This document shows, piece by piece, positions 1 to 8,665 of a stretch of 64,000 bases of DNA (its first letter is position 1; each line of letters starts with the position of its first letter). The notes under the pieces were generated by a model. It had not been told where the DNA came from. It saw only the letters and a list, made by a program, of their open reading frames with translations, and did not search any database. Location of the stretch: positions 1,859,001 through 1,923,000 of the forward strand of contig NZ_CP029151.1 of assembly GCF_003095655.1 (NCBI RefSeq), given 5' to 3'. The translations under genes and the position numbers were made by a program. The DNA is from Dokdonia sp. Dokd-P16 (lineage in GTDB: Bacteria; Bacteroidota; Bacteroidia; Flavobacteriales; Flavobacteriaceae).

Positions 1-840
1 ACTTTTAAGGTCATCTAGTCTACTCAAAATCGAGTATTTAGGAGTTGTGAGTCCTGGTAATAGAACATTGAACTCACTGGCTTGGGTGTCATTTAGCCAA
101 TATCCTCCTGCAATATTATGATTAAAGACAAGAGTCCAGCCCCCACCGTCATTTGTCATATCACAGTAACAGTCGTATGGTGCCAGAGGCCCAGCGCCAT
201 CTGTATCAATAGTGTAAATTCCATCAGCTGTTTCCCCTGCATTCAGATATTCTAAGCAATTCTTAAGTATGGAATCTGTAGTGACGTCTACAGTACATAA
301 ATTGGAATTTCCAGCGAGGGATATTGTAAAAGTATCTGTTTGAGTAATAAGCGGTATGCCAACACCAGTTAGCGTAACACTTGTTAAACCTGCATTTGTA
401 AATACTCCTGCTCCCGTAAAACTATAACCATTTACGGTATTTGTTGTAATCAAATAAGGGCCTACTACATTTACTAGGACATCTATGGTGATAGTGCCAT
501 TACCAGCAAGAGGAACTCCTGTGGCAAAAGTTCCATTTGCTATTGGAGAAGTACAATCTAAGGAAGTGGTAGGGGCTTCGGCAAGGCAATCAGACCATCC
601 AGTTGCTTTATAAAATTGAAAGCAAGTACTATCTGTATTATAAATAAATAATCCTTCTGCAGGTGAAACAATAGCATCCCTCTCTACGGCTGTCATTCTA
701 GGTAGTAATAATCCACGATTAGAAGATGATATATCAAGAGCCGATGATGGATCTGGGTTTGTAGTATTTATACCAACTTGCGCATTAGAATAAGAGATAG
801 ATAATGCAAAAAGGAATAAAAAAAAGAAATTTTTAAACAT
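1..840 (-). CDS. secreted fibrinogen-like surface protein, 3' part outside window
   Basis: The frame is open from an ATG at 840 to the window edge (280 codons), so the C-terminus is missing. It begins with a signal peptide (hydrophobic FFFLFLFALSI, cleavage near SNAQ). Next comes a module common on Bacteroidota surface proteins: QVGINT, then ALDISS and RGLLLPRMT, then a short region with FYKATGW. Residues about 210-260 look like the start of a fibrinogen-like C-terminal domain: NCLEYLNAGE, GIYTIDTDG, DCYCDM and GGGWTLV. Function is unknown; adhesion or carbohydrate binding is an inference. The N-terminal module is shared with the protein at 60440-61261. Confidence 0.75.
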   Translation of the reverse strand, partial: MFKNFFFLFLFALSISYSNAQVGINTTNPDPSSALDISSSNRGLLLPRMTAVERDAIVSPAEGLFIYNTDSTCFQFYKATGWSDCLAEAPTTSLDCTSPIANGTFATGVPLAGNGTITIDVLVNVVGPYLITTNTVNGYSFTGAGVFTNAGLTSVTLTGVGIPLITQTDTFTISLAGNSNLCTVDVTTDSILKNCLEYLNAGETADGIYTIDTDGAGPLAPYDCYCDMTNDGGGWTLVFNHNIAGGYWLNDTQASEFNVLLPGLTTPKYSILSRLDDLKS

Positions 841-869
841 TTAATGAAGTTGAGGGATTTTTCTTTTAT

Positions 870-877
870 CAAAAATA
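870..877 (-). promoter_or_regulatory. candidate -7 element of the surface-protein gene
   Basis: On the minus strand the sequence reads TATTTTTG, matching the Bacteroidota TAnnTTTG element, 30 nt upstream of the start at 840. No TTG is seen at the usual upstream spacing. The rest of 841-1095 is AT-rich intergenic sequence without a recognisable gene. Confidence 0.35.
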
Positions 878-1095
878 AAGGTTCTTTATGTACTTGTAAT
901 AAATAAGTTAGGGGAATTTTGTAAAATTTTTTCGGTGTGAATAGTGTATGATTTTTCGGTGTCGTTAAACATTTTAAAGCTCACGATGAGATAGAATTAT
1001 TTTAGAATTAATATTCAATACGTGTATGCCGGTATTTTTTAATTATAAATTATCCCTATTTCTAAGTAGAGTTTTTTAGTACTTTCGTTTTAGAT

Positions 1096-1521
1096 ATGCT
1101 TTCGCGAAAAACTAAATACGGCATTAAAGCCCTAACGTACATTGCCCGTGAACAACGGGAAGATGCTTTGGTGCAAATAGGCACCATTGCTGAAAGTGAA
1201 AATATCTCTCAAAAATTCCTTGAAAGCATTATGCTTACGCTTAAAAAAGCGGGCTTCGTATCCAGCCGAAAAGGTAAAGGTGGTGGATACCAACTGCGTC
1301 GTGAGCCTAAGGATATCAAAATGGTTGAGGTCATGAGAGTACTTGAAGGACCCGTTGCCATGCTGCCATGTGTATCTCTCAATTATTATGAACGTTGTGC
1401 AGATTGTAAAGATGAGGATGCATGTTCTGTTCATAGTTTAATGATACAAATAAGAGATAACACACTTCTTGTGTTAGAGAAGAATACGCTTGCAGACCTT
1501 GTAGCGGCTGCTAGTTCGTAG
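1096..1521 (+). CDS. Rrf2-family transcriptional regulator
   Basis: A 141-residue Rrf2/IscR/CymR-type repressor. The N-terminus LSRKTKYGIKALTYIA and the winged helix (ISQKFLESIMLTLKKAGFV, SSRKGKGGGYQL) are typical. Cysteines at about 92, 101, 104 and 110 (CVSLNYYERCADCKDEDAC) sit where Rrf2 members bind an Fe-S cluster, so iron-sulfur or redox sensing is plausible. It lies just upstream of, and codirectional with, the sulfate-assimilation operon, so control of sulfur assimilation is the natural inference. TACTTTCG, one mismatch from a -7 box, is 9 nt before the ATG, so the transcript may have almost no leader. A TTTCGCGAAA copy at 1100-1109 encodes the LSRK of the N-terminus. Confidence 0.88.
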   Translation: MLSRKTKYGIKALTYIAREQREDALVQIGTIAESENISQKFLESIMLTLKKAGFVSSRKGKGGGYQLRREPKDIKMVEVMRVLEGPVAMLPCVSLNYYERCADCKDEDACSVHSLMIQIRDNTLLVLEKNTLADLVAAASS

Positions 1522-1561
1522 TACTATTCACTCGCTTTTTTCTTTAAAACAACAATTATTC

Positions 1562-1592
1562 TTGTTAACCTAAGTTAATAATTTTACATTTG
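1562..1592 (+). promoter_or_regulatory. promoter of the sulfate-assimilation operon
   Basis: TTG (1562-1564), 20 nt, then TACATTTG (1585-1592) is a near-ideal Bacteroidota sigma-A promoter (TTG, about 20 nt, TAnnTTTG). Its position makes the in-frame TTG at 1590 part of the promoter and not a start codon for the next gene. Confidence 0.7.
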
Positions 1593-1634
1593 CCGATTAA
1601 CCCTAGTAATCCGATAGGAATAAATAATTCTGAA

Positions 1635-1898
1635 ATGATTATCGATTCGCTTGTTTTAAAACAATCAAAAAATACTTCTAAAGAGAAAACTCCTGCTTCG
1701 GCAGAAAAACCTATGCGCAGTATTGTGAAGTCCATAAGCTGGAGAGCAATAGGGACACTTGATACAATCGCTATTTCGTGGTTTGTAACTGGTACGCTAG
1801 CCTTAGCGTTGAGTATAGGGGCAGTAGAATTAGTATCAAAAATGGCGCTCTACTTTTTCCATGAGCGTGTTTGGAATTTAATAAAATGGGGAAAATAA
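1635..1898 (+). CDS. DUF2061 small membrane protein
   Basis: An 87-residue protein with the DUF2061 signature: RSIVKSISWRAIGTLDTIAISWFVTG, a second hydrophobic stretch (LALALSIGAVELVSKMALYFF) and a terminal HERVWNLIKWG. It should have two short membrane helices. I start it at the ATG 1635 because the upstream in-frame TTG at 1590 lies in the promoter. Its stop overlaps the cysH start (TAATG), so the two are probably translationally coupled. DUF2061 proteins commonly accompany cysH in Bacteroidota; their role is unknown, and helping sulfate assimilation at the membrane is only a guess from context. Confidence 0.85.
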   Translation: MIIDSLVLKQSKNTSKEKTPASAEKPMRSIVKSISWRAIGTLDTIAISWFVTGTLALALSIGAVELVSKMALYFFHERVWNLIKWGK

Positions 1899-2521
1899 TG
1901 AAGTTTACTCAAGAGCAAATAACACAATTTAATAGTGATTTAAAATCACAAAGCCCGTCAGATATTGTAAAATGGGCATTAGAACATGCTGAAAAACCTG
2001 TAATAACAACAAATTTCAGGCCTTATGAGGCAGCCATCTTACACGTGGTTTCTCAAGAGTTCGATAAGATTAATGTAGTATGGTGTGATACAGGTTACAA
2101 TACTCCAGAAACCTATAAACATGCAGAAGAGGTTATTAATCAACTAGCACTTTCTATTGACTTATATGTACCACAACAAACCCGTGCTCATCGTGATGTA
2201 GTGATGGGTAATCCTTCGGTTGCAGATGAAAGTCATAAAGAATTTACAGAACAGGTGAAATTAGAGCCTTTCCGTAGAGCTATGGAAGTACATAAGCCAG
2301 ATGTGTGGTTTACTAATTTAAGACAAGGGCAAACGGCACATAGAGATAACCTAGATATTTTAAGTTTAAGTAAAGATGGCGTTCTTAAAGTAAGCCCTTT
2401 TTATTATTGGTCAGATAGTGAGTTAGACAAGTACTTAATAGATCATAAGTTGCCTAATGAACATAGTTATAATGACCCAACAAAAGTATTAGAACATAGA
2501 GAATGTGGTTTACATCTCTAA
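1898..2521 (+). CDS. cysH: phosphoadenylyl-sulfate (PAPS) reductase
   Basis: Reduces activated sulfate to sulfite using thioredoxin-type electrons in the cytoplasm. The 207-residue protein has the PAPS-reductase fold: ITTNFRPYEAAILHVV, VVWCDTGYNTPETY, WFTNLRQGQTAHRDN, and the C-terminal catalytic ECGLH. Only two cysteines are visible (WCDTG and ECGLH). The paired CC motifs that bind a [4Fe-4S] cluster in APS reductases are absent, so PAPS is the predicted substrate. No APS kinase (cysC) gene is present beside it. The start is the ATG overlapping the DUF2061 stop; a nine-residue longer form from an upstream ATG would run into that gene. Confidence 0.88.
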   Translation: MKFTQEQITQFNSDLKSQSPSDIVKWALEHAEKPVITTNFRPYEAAILHVVSQEFDKINVVWCDTGYNTPETYKHAEEVINQLALSIDLYVPQQTRAHRDVVMGNPSVADESHKEFTEQVKLEPFRRAMEVHKPDVWFTNLRQGQTAHRDNLDILSLSKDGVLKVSPFYYWSDSELDKYLIDHKLPNEHSYNDPTKVLEHRECGLHL

Positions 2522-2533
2522 GCAGAGAGATAT

Positions 2534-3433
2534 ATGAAAGAGATATTAAAGACTAATGCACTCGAGAGTGAGTCCATTTATATATTTAGAGAGGTAGTTG
2601 CTCAGTTTGAAAATCCAGTGTTGTTATTTTCTGGAGGAAAAGATAGTATCACCTTGGTGAGGCTTGCTCAAAAAGCATTTTACCCAGCTGCGATTCCTTT
2701 TCCATTATTACATGTGGATACGGGTCACAACTTTCCAGAGACCATCAAATTTCGAGATGATCTAGTAAAGGAACTTGGACTCAATTTAATTGTACGCAAT
2801 GTGCAAGACGCAATTGATCAAGGGAAAGTGACAGAAGAAACTGGTAAATATGCTAGTAGAAATAGTCTACAAACAACTACATTACTTGATGCTATTGAGG
2901 AGTTTAAGTTTGATGCATGTATTGGTGGCGCTCGTCGCGATGAGGAAAAGGCACGAGCAAAAGAGCGTATTTTTTCCGTACGAGATGATTTTGGACAGTG
3001 GGATGAAAAAAATCAGCGACCAGAATTATTTGACTTGCTCAACGGTAATATAGAATTGGGACAAAACGTGCGCGTTTTTCCTATCTCAAACTGGACAGAA
3101 CTTGACGTGTGGAGCTACATACAACAAGAACAAATTGAAATTCCAAGTATTTACTTTTCACACACAAGAAAAACGTTTGAGCGTGATGGGATGATATGGA
3201 GTGCTTCAGATTGTGTGTATAGAGATGACAATGAAGAGGTAGAAGATCGTGTAGTGCGTTTTAGAACCGTAGGTGATATGACATGTACTGCCGCTGTAGC
3301 TTCTGAGGCAATTACCATCCAACAGATAGTAAACGAAATTAAAGTAAGCCGTATTTCAGAACGTGGAGCTCGTATAGATGATAAACGAAGTGAGGCAGCA
3401 ATGGAAAAACGTAAACAACAAGGTTATTTTTAG
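2534..3433 (+). CDS. cysD: sulfate adenylyltransferase subunit 2
   Basis: Catalytic subunit of ATP sulfurylase: sulfate plus ATP gives APS and PPi. At 299 residues it has normal length. It shows the PP-loop SGGKDSITLVRLA, HVDTGHNFPET, the GGARRDEEKARAKER segment, and the C-terminal RTVGDMTCTAAV region and KRKQQGYF end typical of CysD. It sits 12 nt after cysH and 3 nt before cysN and would form a complex with CysN. Confidence 0.95.
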   Translation: MKEILKTNALESESIYIFREVVAQFENPVLLFSGGKDSITLVRLAQKAFYPAAIPFPLLHVDTGHNFPETIKFRDDLVKELGLNLIVRNVQDAIDQGKVTEETGKYASRNSLQTTTLLDAIEEFKFDACIGGARRDEEKARAKERIFSVRDDFGQWDEKNQRPELFDLLNGNIELGQNVRVFPISNWTELDVWSYIQQEQIEIPSIYFSHTRKTFERDGMIWSASDCVYRDDNEEVEDRVVRFRTVGDMTCTAAVASEAITIQQIVNEIKVSRISERGARIDDKRSEAAMEKRKQQGYF

Positions 3434-3436
3434 ATT

Positions 3437-4681
3437 ATGGAAGTATTGAAACTGGCAACTGCTGGAAGTGTAGATGATGGAAAGAGTACTTTAATAGGTA
3501 GGTTGTTATACGACACGCAATCACTTACTGATGATAAACTTGAGGCTATAGAAAAAAGCAGTAAAAAGTTAGGGTATGATTACCTAGACTTTTCACTCGC
3601 GACAGATGGATTAGTGGCAGAGCGTGAGCAAGGAATCACGATTGATGTAGCACACATTTATTTTTCGACACCTACTAAAAGTTATATTATAGCAGACAGC
3701 CCTGGGCATGTAGAGTATACTCGTAATATGATTACAGGAGCGTCAAATGCTGCTGTTTCTATTATTCTTATAGATGCTAGAAAAGGCGTTATCGAGCAAA
3801 CATTTAGGCATTTCTTTATTAATGCGCTTTTACAAGTTAAGCACGTGGTAATTGCAGTAAATAAAATGGACTTGGTAGATTATGATCAGTCTGTTTTTGA
3901 TAGTATTAAAAATGACATTGATGCACTTCGAGCAAAGAGTGGTTATAAAGATCAAGAGATAACGTTTATTCCTATAAGTGCACTTACAGGTGATAATGTG
4001 GCTTCCGCTTCCGCGAAAATGGGCTGGTATGAAGGACCATCTATTTTAGGGTATTTAGAAAACGTAACACCAGAAGCAGCTAGCGATACGCCTATGCGTT
4101 TTCCAGTACAATCGGTAATACGACCAAAAACCAATGCATTTCATGATTTTAGAGGGTATGCGGGTAAGGTGTATGGAAGTTCAATAGCAGTAGGAGACGA
4201 GATAACGGTACTGCCTAGTTTGAAATCTTCAAAGGTTCAAGACATATTCAGCTACAAAGATTCTTATAAAGAAGCCCAAGCGGGTAATTCTATAACACTC
4301 ACGCTAGAAGACGATATTAATGTCACTAGAGGTGATGTCATTGTGAAGTCTACCGAGGTGCCTCAACAAACCAAAGAGCTTACAGCAACCGTATGCTGGA
4401 TGGATGACATGGTGCTTACGGCGGGTAAAAAGTACGAGCTACAGCACACAACGCAGCGCATACTTGCAAAGGTGTCTCAAATACAAGAAATCATCCCTAC
4501 AGATTTTTCTACACCAGAAGCTGGCGCAAGTGAAGTAACAATTAATGAAATTGCAACGGTACATTTTAAACTTGCCAAATCACTTTTTTATGATCGTTAT
4601 ACAGATCATAAACAAGGAGGTTCATTTATTATCATAGACCCTATTACAAATACAACAGCTGGAGTAGGGTTTATACAGTAA
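3437..4681 (+). CDS. cysN: sulfate adenylyltransferase subunit 1 (GTPase)
   Basis: Regulatory GTPase of ATP sulfurylase, an EF-Tu relative that couples GTP hydrolysis to APS synthesis. Motifs: P-loop GSVDDGKST, DSPGH (G3), NKMD (G4), then two beta-barrel domains. At 414 residues it lacks the C-terminal APS-kinase domain of CysNC fusions. The segment at 4004-4018 (ASASAK) is encoded by a degenerate copy of the window's TTTCGCGAAA palindrome. A strong hairpin terminator follows, ending the operon. Confidence 0.94.
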   Translation: MEVLKLATAGSVDDGKSTLIGRLLYDTQSLTDDKLEAIEKSSKKLGYDYLDFSLATDGLVAEREQGITIDVAHIYFSTPTKSYIIADSPGHVEYTRNMITGASNAAVSIILIDARKGVIEQTFRHFFINALLQVKHVVIAVNKMDLVDYDQSVFDSIKNDIDALRAKSGYKDQEITFIPISALTGDNVASASAKMGWYEGPSILGYLENVTPEAASDTPMRFPVQSVIRPKTNAFHDFRGYAGKVYGSSIAVGDEITVLPSLKSSKVQDIFSYKDSYKEAQAGNSITLTLEDDINVTRGDVIVKSTEVPQQTKELTATVCWMDDMVLTAGKKYELQHTTQRILAKVSQIQEIIPTDFSTPEAGASEVTINEIATVHFKLAKSLFYDRYTDHKQGGSFIIIDPITNTTAGVGFIQ

Positions 4682-4705
4682 ACCAATCATCATAGTATGT
4701 AAAAA

Positions 4706-4738
4706 ATAAAGCCCATTCTTTTAAAGAATGGGCTTTAT
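4706..4738. terminator. bidirectional terminator between cysN and the P5C dehydrogenase gene
   Basis: A 16-bp perfect inverted repeat (ATAAAGCCCATTCTTT and its complement, one base between arms), A-rich before and T-rich after, lies between convergent genes and can serve both. Confidence 0.85.
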
Positions 4739-4760
4739 CATTAATAATGGTCTTAGTCTA

Positions 4761-6392
4761 TTACTTCTTTGCTAAGAAAGGGTATCTGTAATCTGTAGGA
4801 GTTACAAATGTTTCCTTAATCATACGTGGGCTTACCCATCGTAATAAGTTAAGCATAGAACCAGCCTTGTCATTAGTTCCGGATGCACGAGCTCCACCAA
4901 AAGGTTGTTGCCCTACAACTGCTCCAGTAGGCTTGTCATTAATATAGAAGTTACCTGCGGCGTTTTTAAGAGCCTTTGTAGCTTCTTGTACAGCATAACG
5001 ATCTGTAGAAAGTATTGCTCCAGTAAGTGCGTACTCGCTAGTCTCATCTACTAGTGTAAGCATCTCACTCCAATCTTTATCTTCATATACGTAGATAGTC
5101 ATCACTGGGCCAAAAAGCTCTGTGTGCATCGTTGTATACTTAGGATCTGTTGTTACAATAACAGTAGGTTCAATAAAGTAACCTTTCTTCTTGTCGTGTC
5201 CACCACCTACGATGATCTCTGCATTTGCATCTTCTTTCGCTTGATCAATGTATTTTGCAAGCTTGTCAAAAGATCCTTCGTGTATTACCGCAGTAATGAA
5301 GTTAGTCATATCCTCTGGAGAACCCATTTTAAAAGACTTTACATCTTCTATAACGTACTCTTTTACTTCTTCCCAGATAGAAGCAGGGATGTAACCGCGA
5401 CTTGCCGCACTACATTTCTGTCCTTGGAATTCAAAAGCACCACGCGAGATAGCTGTTGCAACTTGCTTGGGAGGAGCACTAGGGTGAGCAACGATAAAAT
5501 CTTTACCACCAGTTTCACCTACGATACGTGGGTATGTTTTGTAATTGTGAATATTCTCACCTATTTTTTTCCAGATATTCTTAAATACGTGTGTAGATCC
5601 TGTAAAGTGTAGTCCAGAAAAATCTGGGCTTGCAAGTACTGTATCTGTGATCATGATAGGATCTCCATGTACAACTTGGATTACACCATCTGGTACTCCA
5701 GCTTCACGGAAGATGTCAAGAATAATCTTAGCAGAAAGCATCTGGCTATCAGAAGGCTTCCATACTACTACATTCCCCATAAGTGCACAGGCAGCAGGAA
5801 GGTTTGCAGCAATTGCAGTAAAGTTAAAAGGAGTAATCGCGTAGATAAATCCTTCTAGTGGACGGTATTCTAATCTATTCCAAGCTCCAGAAGTAGACTC
5901 TGGCTGCTCGTTATAGATGTCTGTCATAAACTGCACGTTAAAACGTAAGAAGTCTATAAGCTCACAAGCAGCATCAATCTCTGCTTGGTAGATTGTCTTA
6001 GACTGGTTGATCATCGTTGCAGCATTAATCTTTGCGCGGTATGGTCCTGCAATAAGCTCTGCAGCTTTAAGAAAGATACCTGCACGTTGCTCCCATGGAA
6101 GCTCTGCCCACTCTGTACGAGCTTCTAGTGCTCCAGCAATCGCTTGATCAATGTGTGTTTTTTCTGCAAGATGATACTCACCTACCACTTTCTTGTGATC
6201 GTGTGGTGGAGTGATCGTGCGTGTATTTTTTGTGCGCACCTCTTTACCGTTGATGTACATCGGTACTTCTGTATGTGCATTAAATAATTCTTTATAAGCT
6301 GCTGCTACTGCCTCGCGTTCTGGAGAGCCTGGAGCATACGATTTTACCTCTTCGTTTACAGCAACTGGAACTTGAAAAAATCCTTTTCCCAT
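4761..6392 (-). CDS. pruA: L-glutamate gamma-semialdehyde (1-pyrroline-5-carboxylate) dehydrogenase
   Basis: Oxidises glutamate semialdehyde (from proline) to glutamate with NAD+. The 543-residue protein has normal length for the stand-alone P5C dehydrogenase family. It shows ITPFNFTAIAANLPA, VVWKPSD, the general-base glutamate in VGETGGKDF, the catalytic cysteine in FQGQKCSAASR, and ELFGPVMTIYVY. There is no proline dehydrogenase domain, so PutA activity must come from another locus. It is transcribed alone, convergent with cysN and with a -7 box 40 nt upstream. Confidence 0.94.
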   Translation of the reverse strand: MGKGFFQVPVAVNEEVKSYAPGSPEREAVAAAYKELFNAHTEVPMYINGKEVRTKNTRTITPPHDHKKVVGEYHLAEKTHIDQAIAGALEARTEWAELPWEQRAGIFLKAAELIAGPYRAKINAATMINQSKTIYQAEIDAACELIDFLRFNVQFMTDIYNEQPESTSGAWNRLEYRPLEGFIYAITPFNFTAIAANLPAACALMGNVVVWKPSDSQMLSAKIILDIFREAGVPDGVIQVVHGDPIMITDTVLASPDFSGLHFTGSTHVFKNIWKKIGENIHNYKTYPRIVGETGGKDFIVAHPSAPPKQVATAISRGAFEFQGQKCSAASRGYIPASIWEEVKEYVIEDVKSFKMGSPEDMTNFITAVIHEGSFDKLAKYIDQAKEDANAEIIVGGGHDKKKGYFIEPTVIVTTDPKYTTMHTELFGPVMTIYVYEDKDWSEMLTLVDETSEYALTGAILSTDRYAVQEATKALKNAAGNFYINDKPTGAVVGQQPFGGARASGTNDKAGSMLNLLRWVSPRMIKETFVTPTDYRYPFLAKK

Positions 6393-6431
6393 GATGTTTT
6401 TTTATTTTGTTTTTTACGAGTTGTAAAGTTA

Positions 6432-6439
6432 CAAATTTA
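6432..6439 (-). promoter_or_regulatory. candidate -7 element of the P5C dehydrogenase gene
   Basis: The minus strand reads TAAATTTG (TAnnTTTG), 40 nt before the start codon. No clear TTG at the standard spacing. Confidence 0.45.
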
Positions 6440-6486
6440 AGATAGGATGATACAGGTCTTTGGGAAGAGTGTAACAAGTGGGATTT

Positions 6487-6508
6487 TTACGCTTTCGCGA
6501 AAGCGTAA
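6487..6508. repeat. TTTCGCGAAA palindrome, full 22-bp form
   Basis: The core (6493-6502) is extended to a perfect 22-bp inverted repeat ending in TTA/TAA. It lies between the divergent P5C dehydrogenase and NRDE genes. Confidence 0.9.
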
Positions 6509-6584
6509 CTTAGAAACAAACCTTAGGAAACCTTACTATTCTTTTTTTCGTAATTTCACCCATTAAACTGCGACTTATCCCTCA

Positions 6585-7301
6585 ATGTGTACTGTAACCT
6601 ATATTCCGAAAAAAAATAACACGTTCATTCTTACGTCTAATCGTGATGAAGCGGTGGGTAGAATCACGCTCGCTCCAGACTTTTATGATGTGGATGGAAC
6701 AAAAATGCTATTTCCAAAAGATGCCGTCGCTGGTGGAACGTGGATAGGTGTTTCTGAAAAAAGTAGGATGATATGCTTGCTTAACGGTGGTTTTGAAATA
6801 CACGTGAGAAAAGAAAGTTACAGAATGAGCCGAGGTATCATTGTAAAGGAACTTCTCAAAGCAGCCGATTTATCTGAGGCTATCGATACGTTCAATTATG
6901 AGGGTATTGAGCCTTTTACGATTGTAGCTATAGACTGGAGTGGTGATCTTAAGGCGACAGAATTAGTTTGGGACGGTGGTAAAGCACATATAACAGTACT
7001 GGATAATGAGCCAAAAATATGGTCCTCATCTACATTATATGATGCTACTATGAAAGAAAAACGTCGTACGTGGTTTGCTGCATTTAAAGAAACTACAGAT
7101 TGGAGTAGAGAGAGTTTATTTGACTTTCATACTAAGGCTGGGGAAGGTGATGCACATGTAGACCTACAGATTAATCGCGGACTGTTAAAAACAGTAAGTG
7201 TTACTCAAGTAGAAAAAATAGATGACACTTGCGTGATGACCTATAATGATCTTCAAAAGGATGAGGTTTACACTAAGCAATTTGAAATGATACCTGCGTG
7301 A
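6585..7301 (+). CDS. NRDE-family protein (TANGO2-like)
   Basis: A 238-residue protein of the NRDE (DUF833, TANGO2) family. It begins MCTVTYIP, with the invariant Cys2, and has the name-giving SNRDE motif at residues 19-23, followed by GGTWIGVSEKSRMICLLNGG. Members resemble N-terminal-nucleophile hydrolases with the exposed cysteine as a candidate nucleophile; eukaryotic TANGO2 is linked to heme and lipid handling, but no bacterial activity is established. The stop overlaps the start of the next gene (GTGA), indicating coupling to the 7298-8308 product. Confidence 0.85.
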   Translation: MCTVTYIPKKNNTFILTSNRDEAVGRITLAPDFYDVDGTKMLFPKDAVAGGTWIGVSEKSRMICLLNGGFEIHVRKESYRMSRGIIVKELLKAADLSEAIDTFNYEGIEPFTIVAIDWSGDLKATELVWDGGKAHITVLDNEPKIWSSSTLYDATMKEKRRTWFAAFKETTDWSRESLFDFHTKAGEGDAHVDLQINRGLLKTVSVTQVEKIDDTCVMTYNDLQKDEVYTKQFEMIPA

Positions 7302-8308
7302 TTTATAACGGGAAGATTATAGTACTCGCGTTTCCAGATACGTTTGTAAAAATGTCTGATGAGCTCATGTGTAAAATTTTACCATTGATGGGGCTTGGTA
7401 CACGTACTCATATTAAAGCGGGTCATGCGGCACTTGTGCTTATAGAAAATAAGACTGGTAAAGCACAATATTTTGATTTTGGCAGATATATTACTCCCAA
7501 AGGAAAAGGGCGTGTGCGAGGAGCTAATACAGATGTAGAACTTGAAGTACCTGTAAAGGCAATTGTAAATAATGGAACGCTTGAAAATCTAGATGAGCTT
7601 TTGCTTTGGCTTGATGCACATCCAGAAAAAACGCATGGGTCTGGAAGACTTGTAGCTTCGCTTTGCTCGAACATTAATTATGAGAAAGCACTTGCTTACA
7701 TTCACTCACTGCAAAATCAAGGAAGCGTTCCTTATAAAGCCTTTGGAAAAATAGGAAGTAATTGCGCTCGCTTTGTTACAGAAACGATACTAGCTAGCAC
7801 AGAAGATAAGGCTATTATTAAATACCTAAAGCGTAACAAGAAATTTACGCCAAGTACCATTGGTAATGTAGAGAAAAGCGCATCCCAAGAAGGGGTTTAT
7901 CAGATTTTTAATGGTGTGATTGCACCTTATAATTCTACTGCGCTACGCGAGAATCTCACAAACTACTTTGATAGAAGAGTTCCTGCGGCACATGAACTAG
8001 AAGTGGAAATGAACTTGCCAGAAAATGTTCACTTTCTAGAGGGCACAGGCAGTAGTGCTTACTTTCACCTTGAGATTCTCTCTGAGATAAAAGGCATTGT
8101 TAGGAGGTTTACTGAGTTTGGCGAGCAGGACTTTGAAGGTGTCGCAGCATTTCCAGACGGTTTCTCTGCCGTGAGTGATTATCGTTTTGTGTATGATAGT
8201 AACTGTGCATATTGCATGCTTGAGCAGGGAGATTCACTTTTTCGCCTTGAGCTTACTTCTCAAAAATTCTCGGCTATTAGTTTAAAGCAAACGGTGCACT
8301 CAGCTTAA
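7298..8308 (+). CDS. uncharacterised protein, probable DUF6695 family
   Basis: A 336-residue cytoplasmic-looking protein from a GTG that overlaps the NRDE stop. No signal peptide. Two short blocks resemble papain-like (NlpC/LRAT-type) folds: KAGHAALVLIEN near residue 40, with a histidine, and FGKIGSNCARFVTETIL near residue 155, with a cysteine. A Cys-His hydrolase is therefore conceivable but unproven. The last 100 residues (from about VPAAHELEVEMN) form a separate domain. I recall this as the Bacteroidota family DUF6695, with moderate certainty. Its 3' end overlaps the convergent apaG by 32 nt. Confidence 0.65.
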   Translation: MIYNGKIIVLAFPDTFVKMSDELMCKILPLMGLGTRTHIKAGHAALVLIENKTGKAQYFDFGRYITPKGKGRVRGANTDVELEVPVKAIVNNGTLENLDELLLWLDAHPEKTHGSGRLVASLCSNINYEKALAYIHSLQNQGSVPYKAFGKIGSNCARFVTETILASTEDKAIIKYLKRNKKFTPSTIGNVEKSASQEGVYQIFNGVIAPYNSTALRENLTNYFDRRVPAAHELEVEMNLPENVHFLEGTGSSAYFHLEILSEIKGIVRRFTEFGEQDFEGVAAFPDGFSAVSDYRFVYDSNCAYCMLEQGDSLFRLELTSQKFSAISLKQTVHSA

Positions 8309-8663
8309 ATACTGGGATTTTTACTCTAAAATTACGTGTAGTAGTAAAGTTTACCATTTGGTAAAAACCTTGCATTGCCCCAAAGGCAGAGTTGAGCAAG
8401 CATCCAGAACTGTAGGTGTGGCTTTCGCCAGGTTTAAGAACGGGTTTCTTACCTATGACACCTTCTCCTGCAACAGTCTCTGGTGCGCTAAGGGCATCTG
8501 TGATTCTCCAGTGACGAGCCATAAGTTGCACGCTATCTTTACTCTGATTTGCGATCGTTATTTTGTAGCCAAAGGCATAGCGCATTTTATGATTTTTATA
8601 AAATGTGCCCTCAAAGGTAGTCTCTACAGAAATTTTAATTCCTTGTGTAACTTGTTGTACCAT
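8277..8663 (-). CDS. apaG: ApaG (Co2+/Mg2+ efflux-associated) protein
   Basis: A 128-residue ApaG with an immunoglobulin-like beta fold: YAFGYKITIANQSKDSVQLMARHWRITDA, then GEGVIGKKPVLKPGE and the family signature YSSGCLLNSAFGAMQGFYQM. I start it at MVQQVTQG (8663), where ApaG proteins begin; a longer frame upstream reads back into the DUF3667 gene. The molecular role is uncertain (linked to metal resistance and diadenosine tetraphosphate metabolism in enterobacteria). It begins 2 nt after the DUF3667 stop and is likely cotranscribed. Confidence 0.92.
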   Translation of the reverse strand: MVQQVTQGIKISVETTFEGTFYKNHKMRYAFGYKITIANQSKDSVQLMARHWRITDALSAPETVAGEGVIGKKPVLKPGESHTYSSGCLLNSAFGAMQGFYQMVNFTTTRNFRVKIPVFKLSAPFALN

Positions 8664-8665
8664 TC

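Noticed and set aside
1590-1634. TTG start that would lengthen the DUF2061 protein by 15 residues
   Set aside because: The TTG is part of the TACATTTG promoter box, so the codon lies at or before the transcription start; ATG 1635 also fits the family length.
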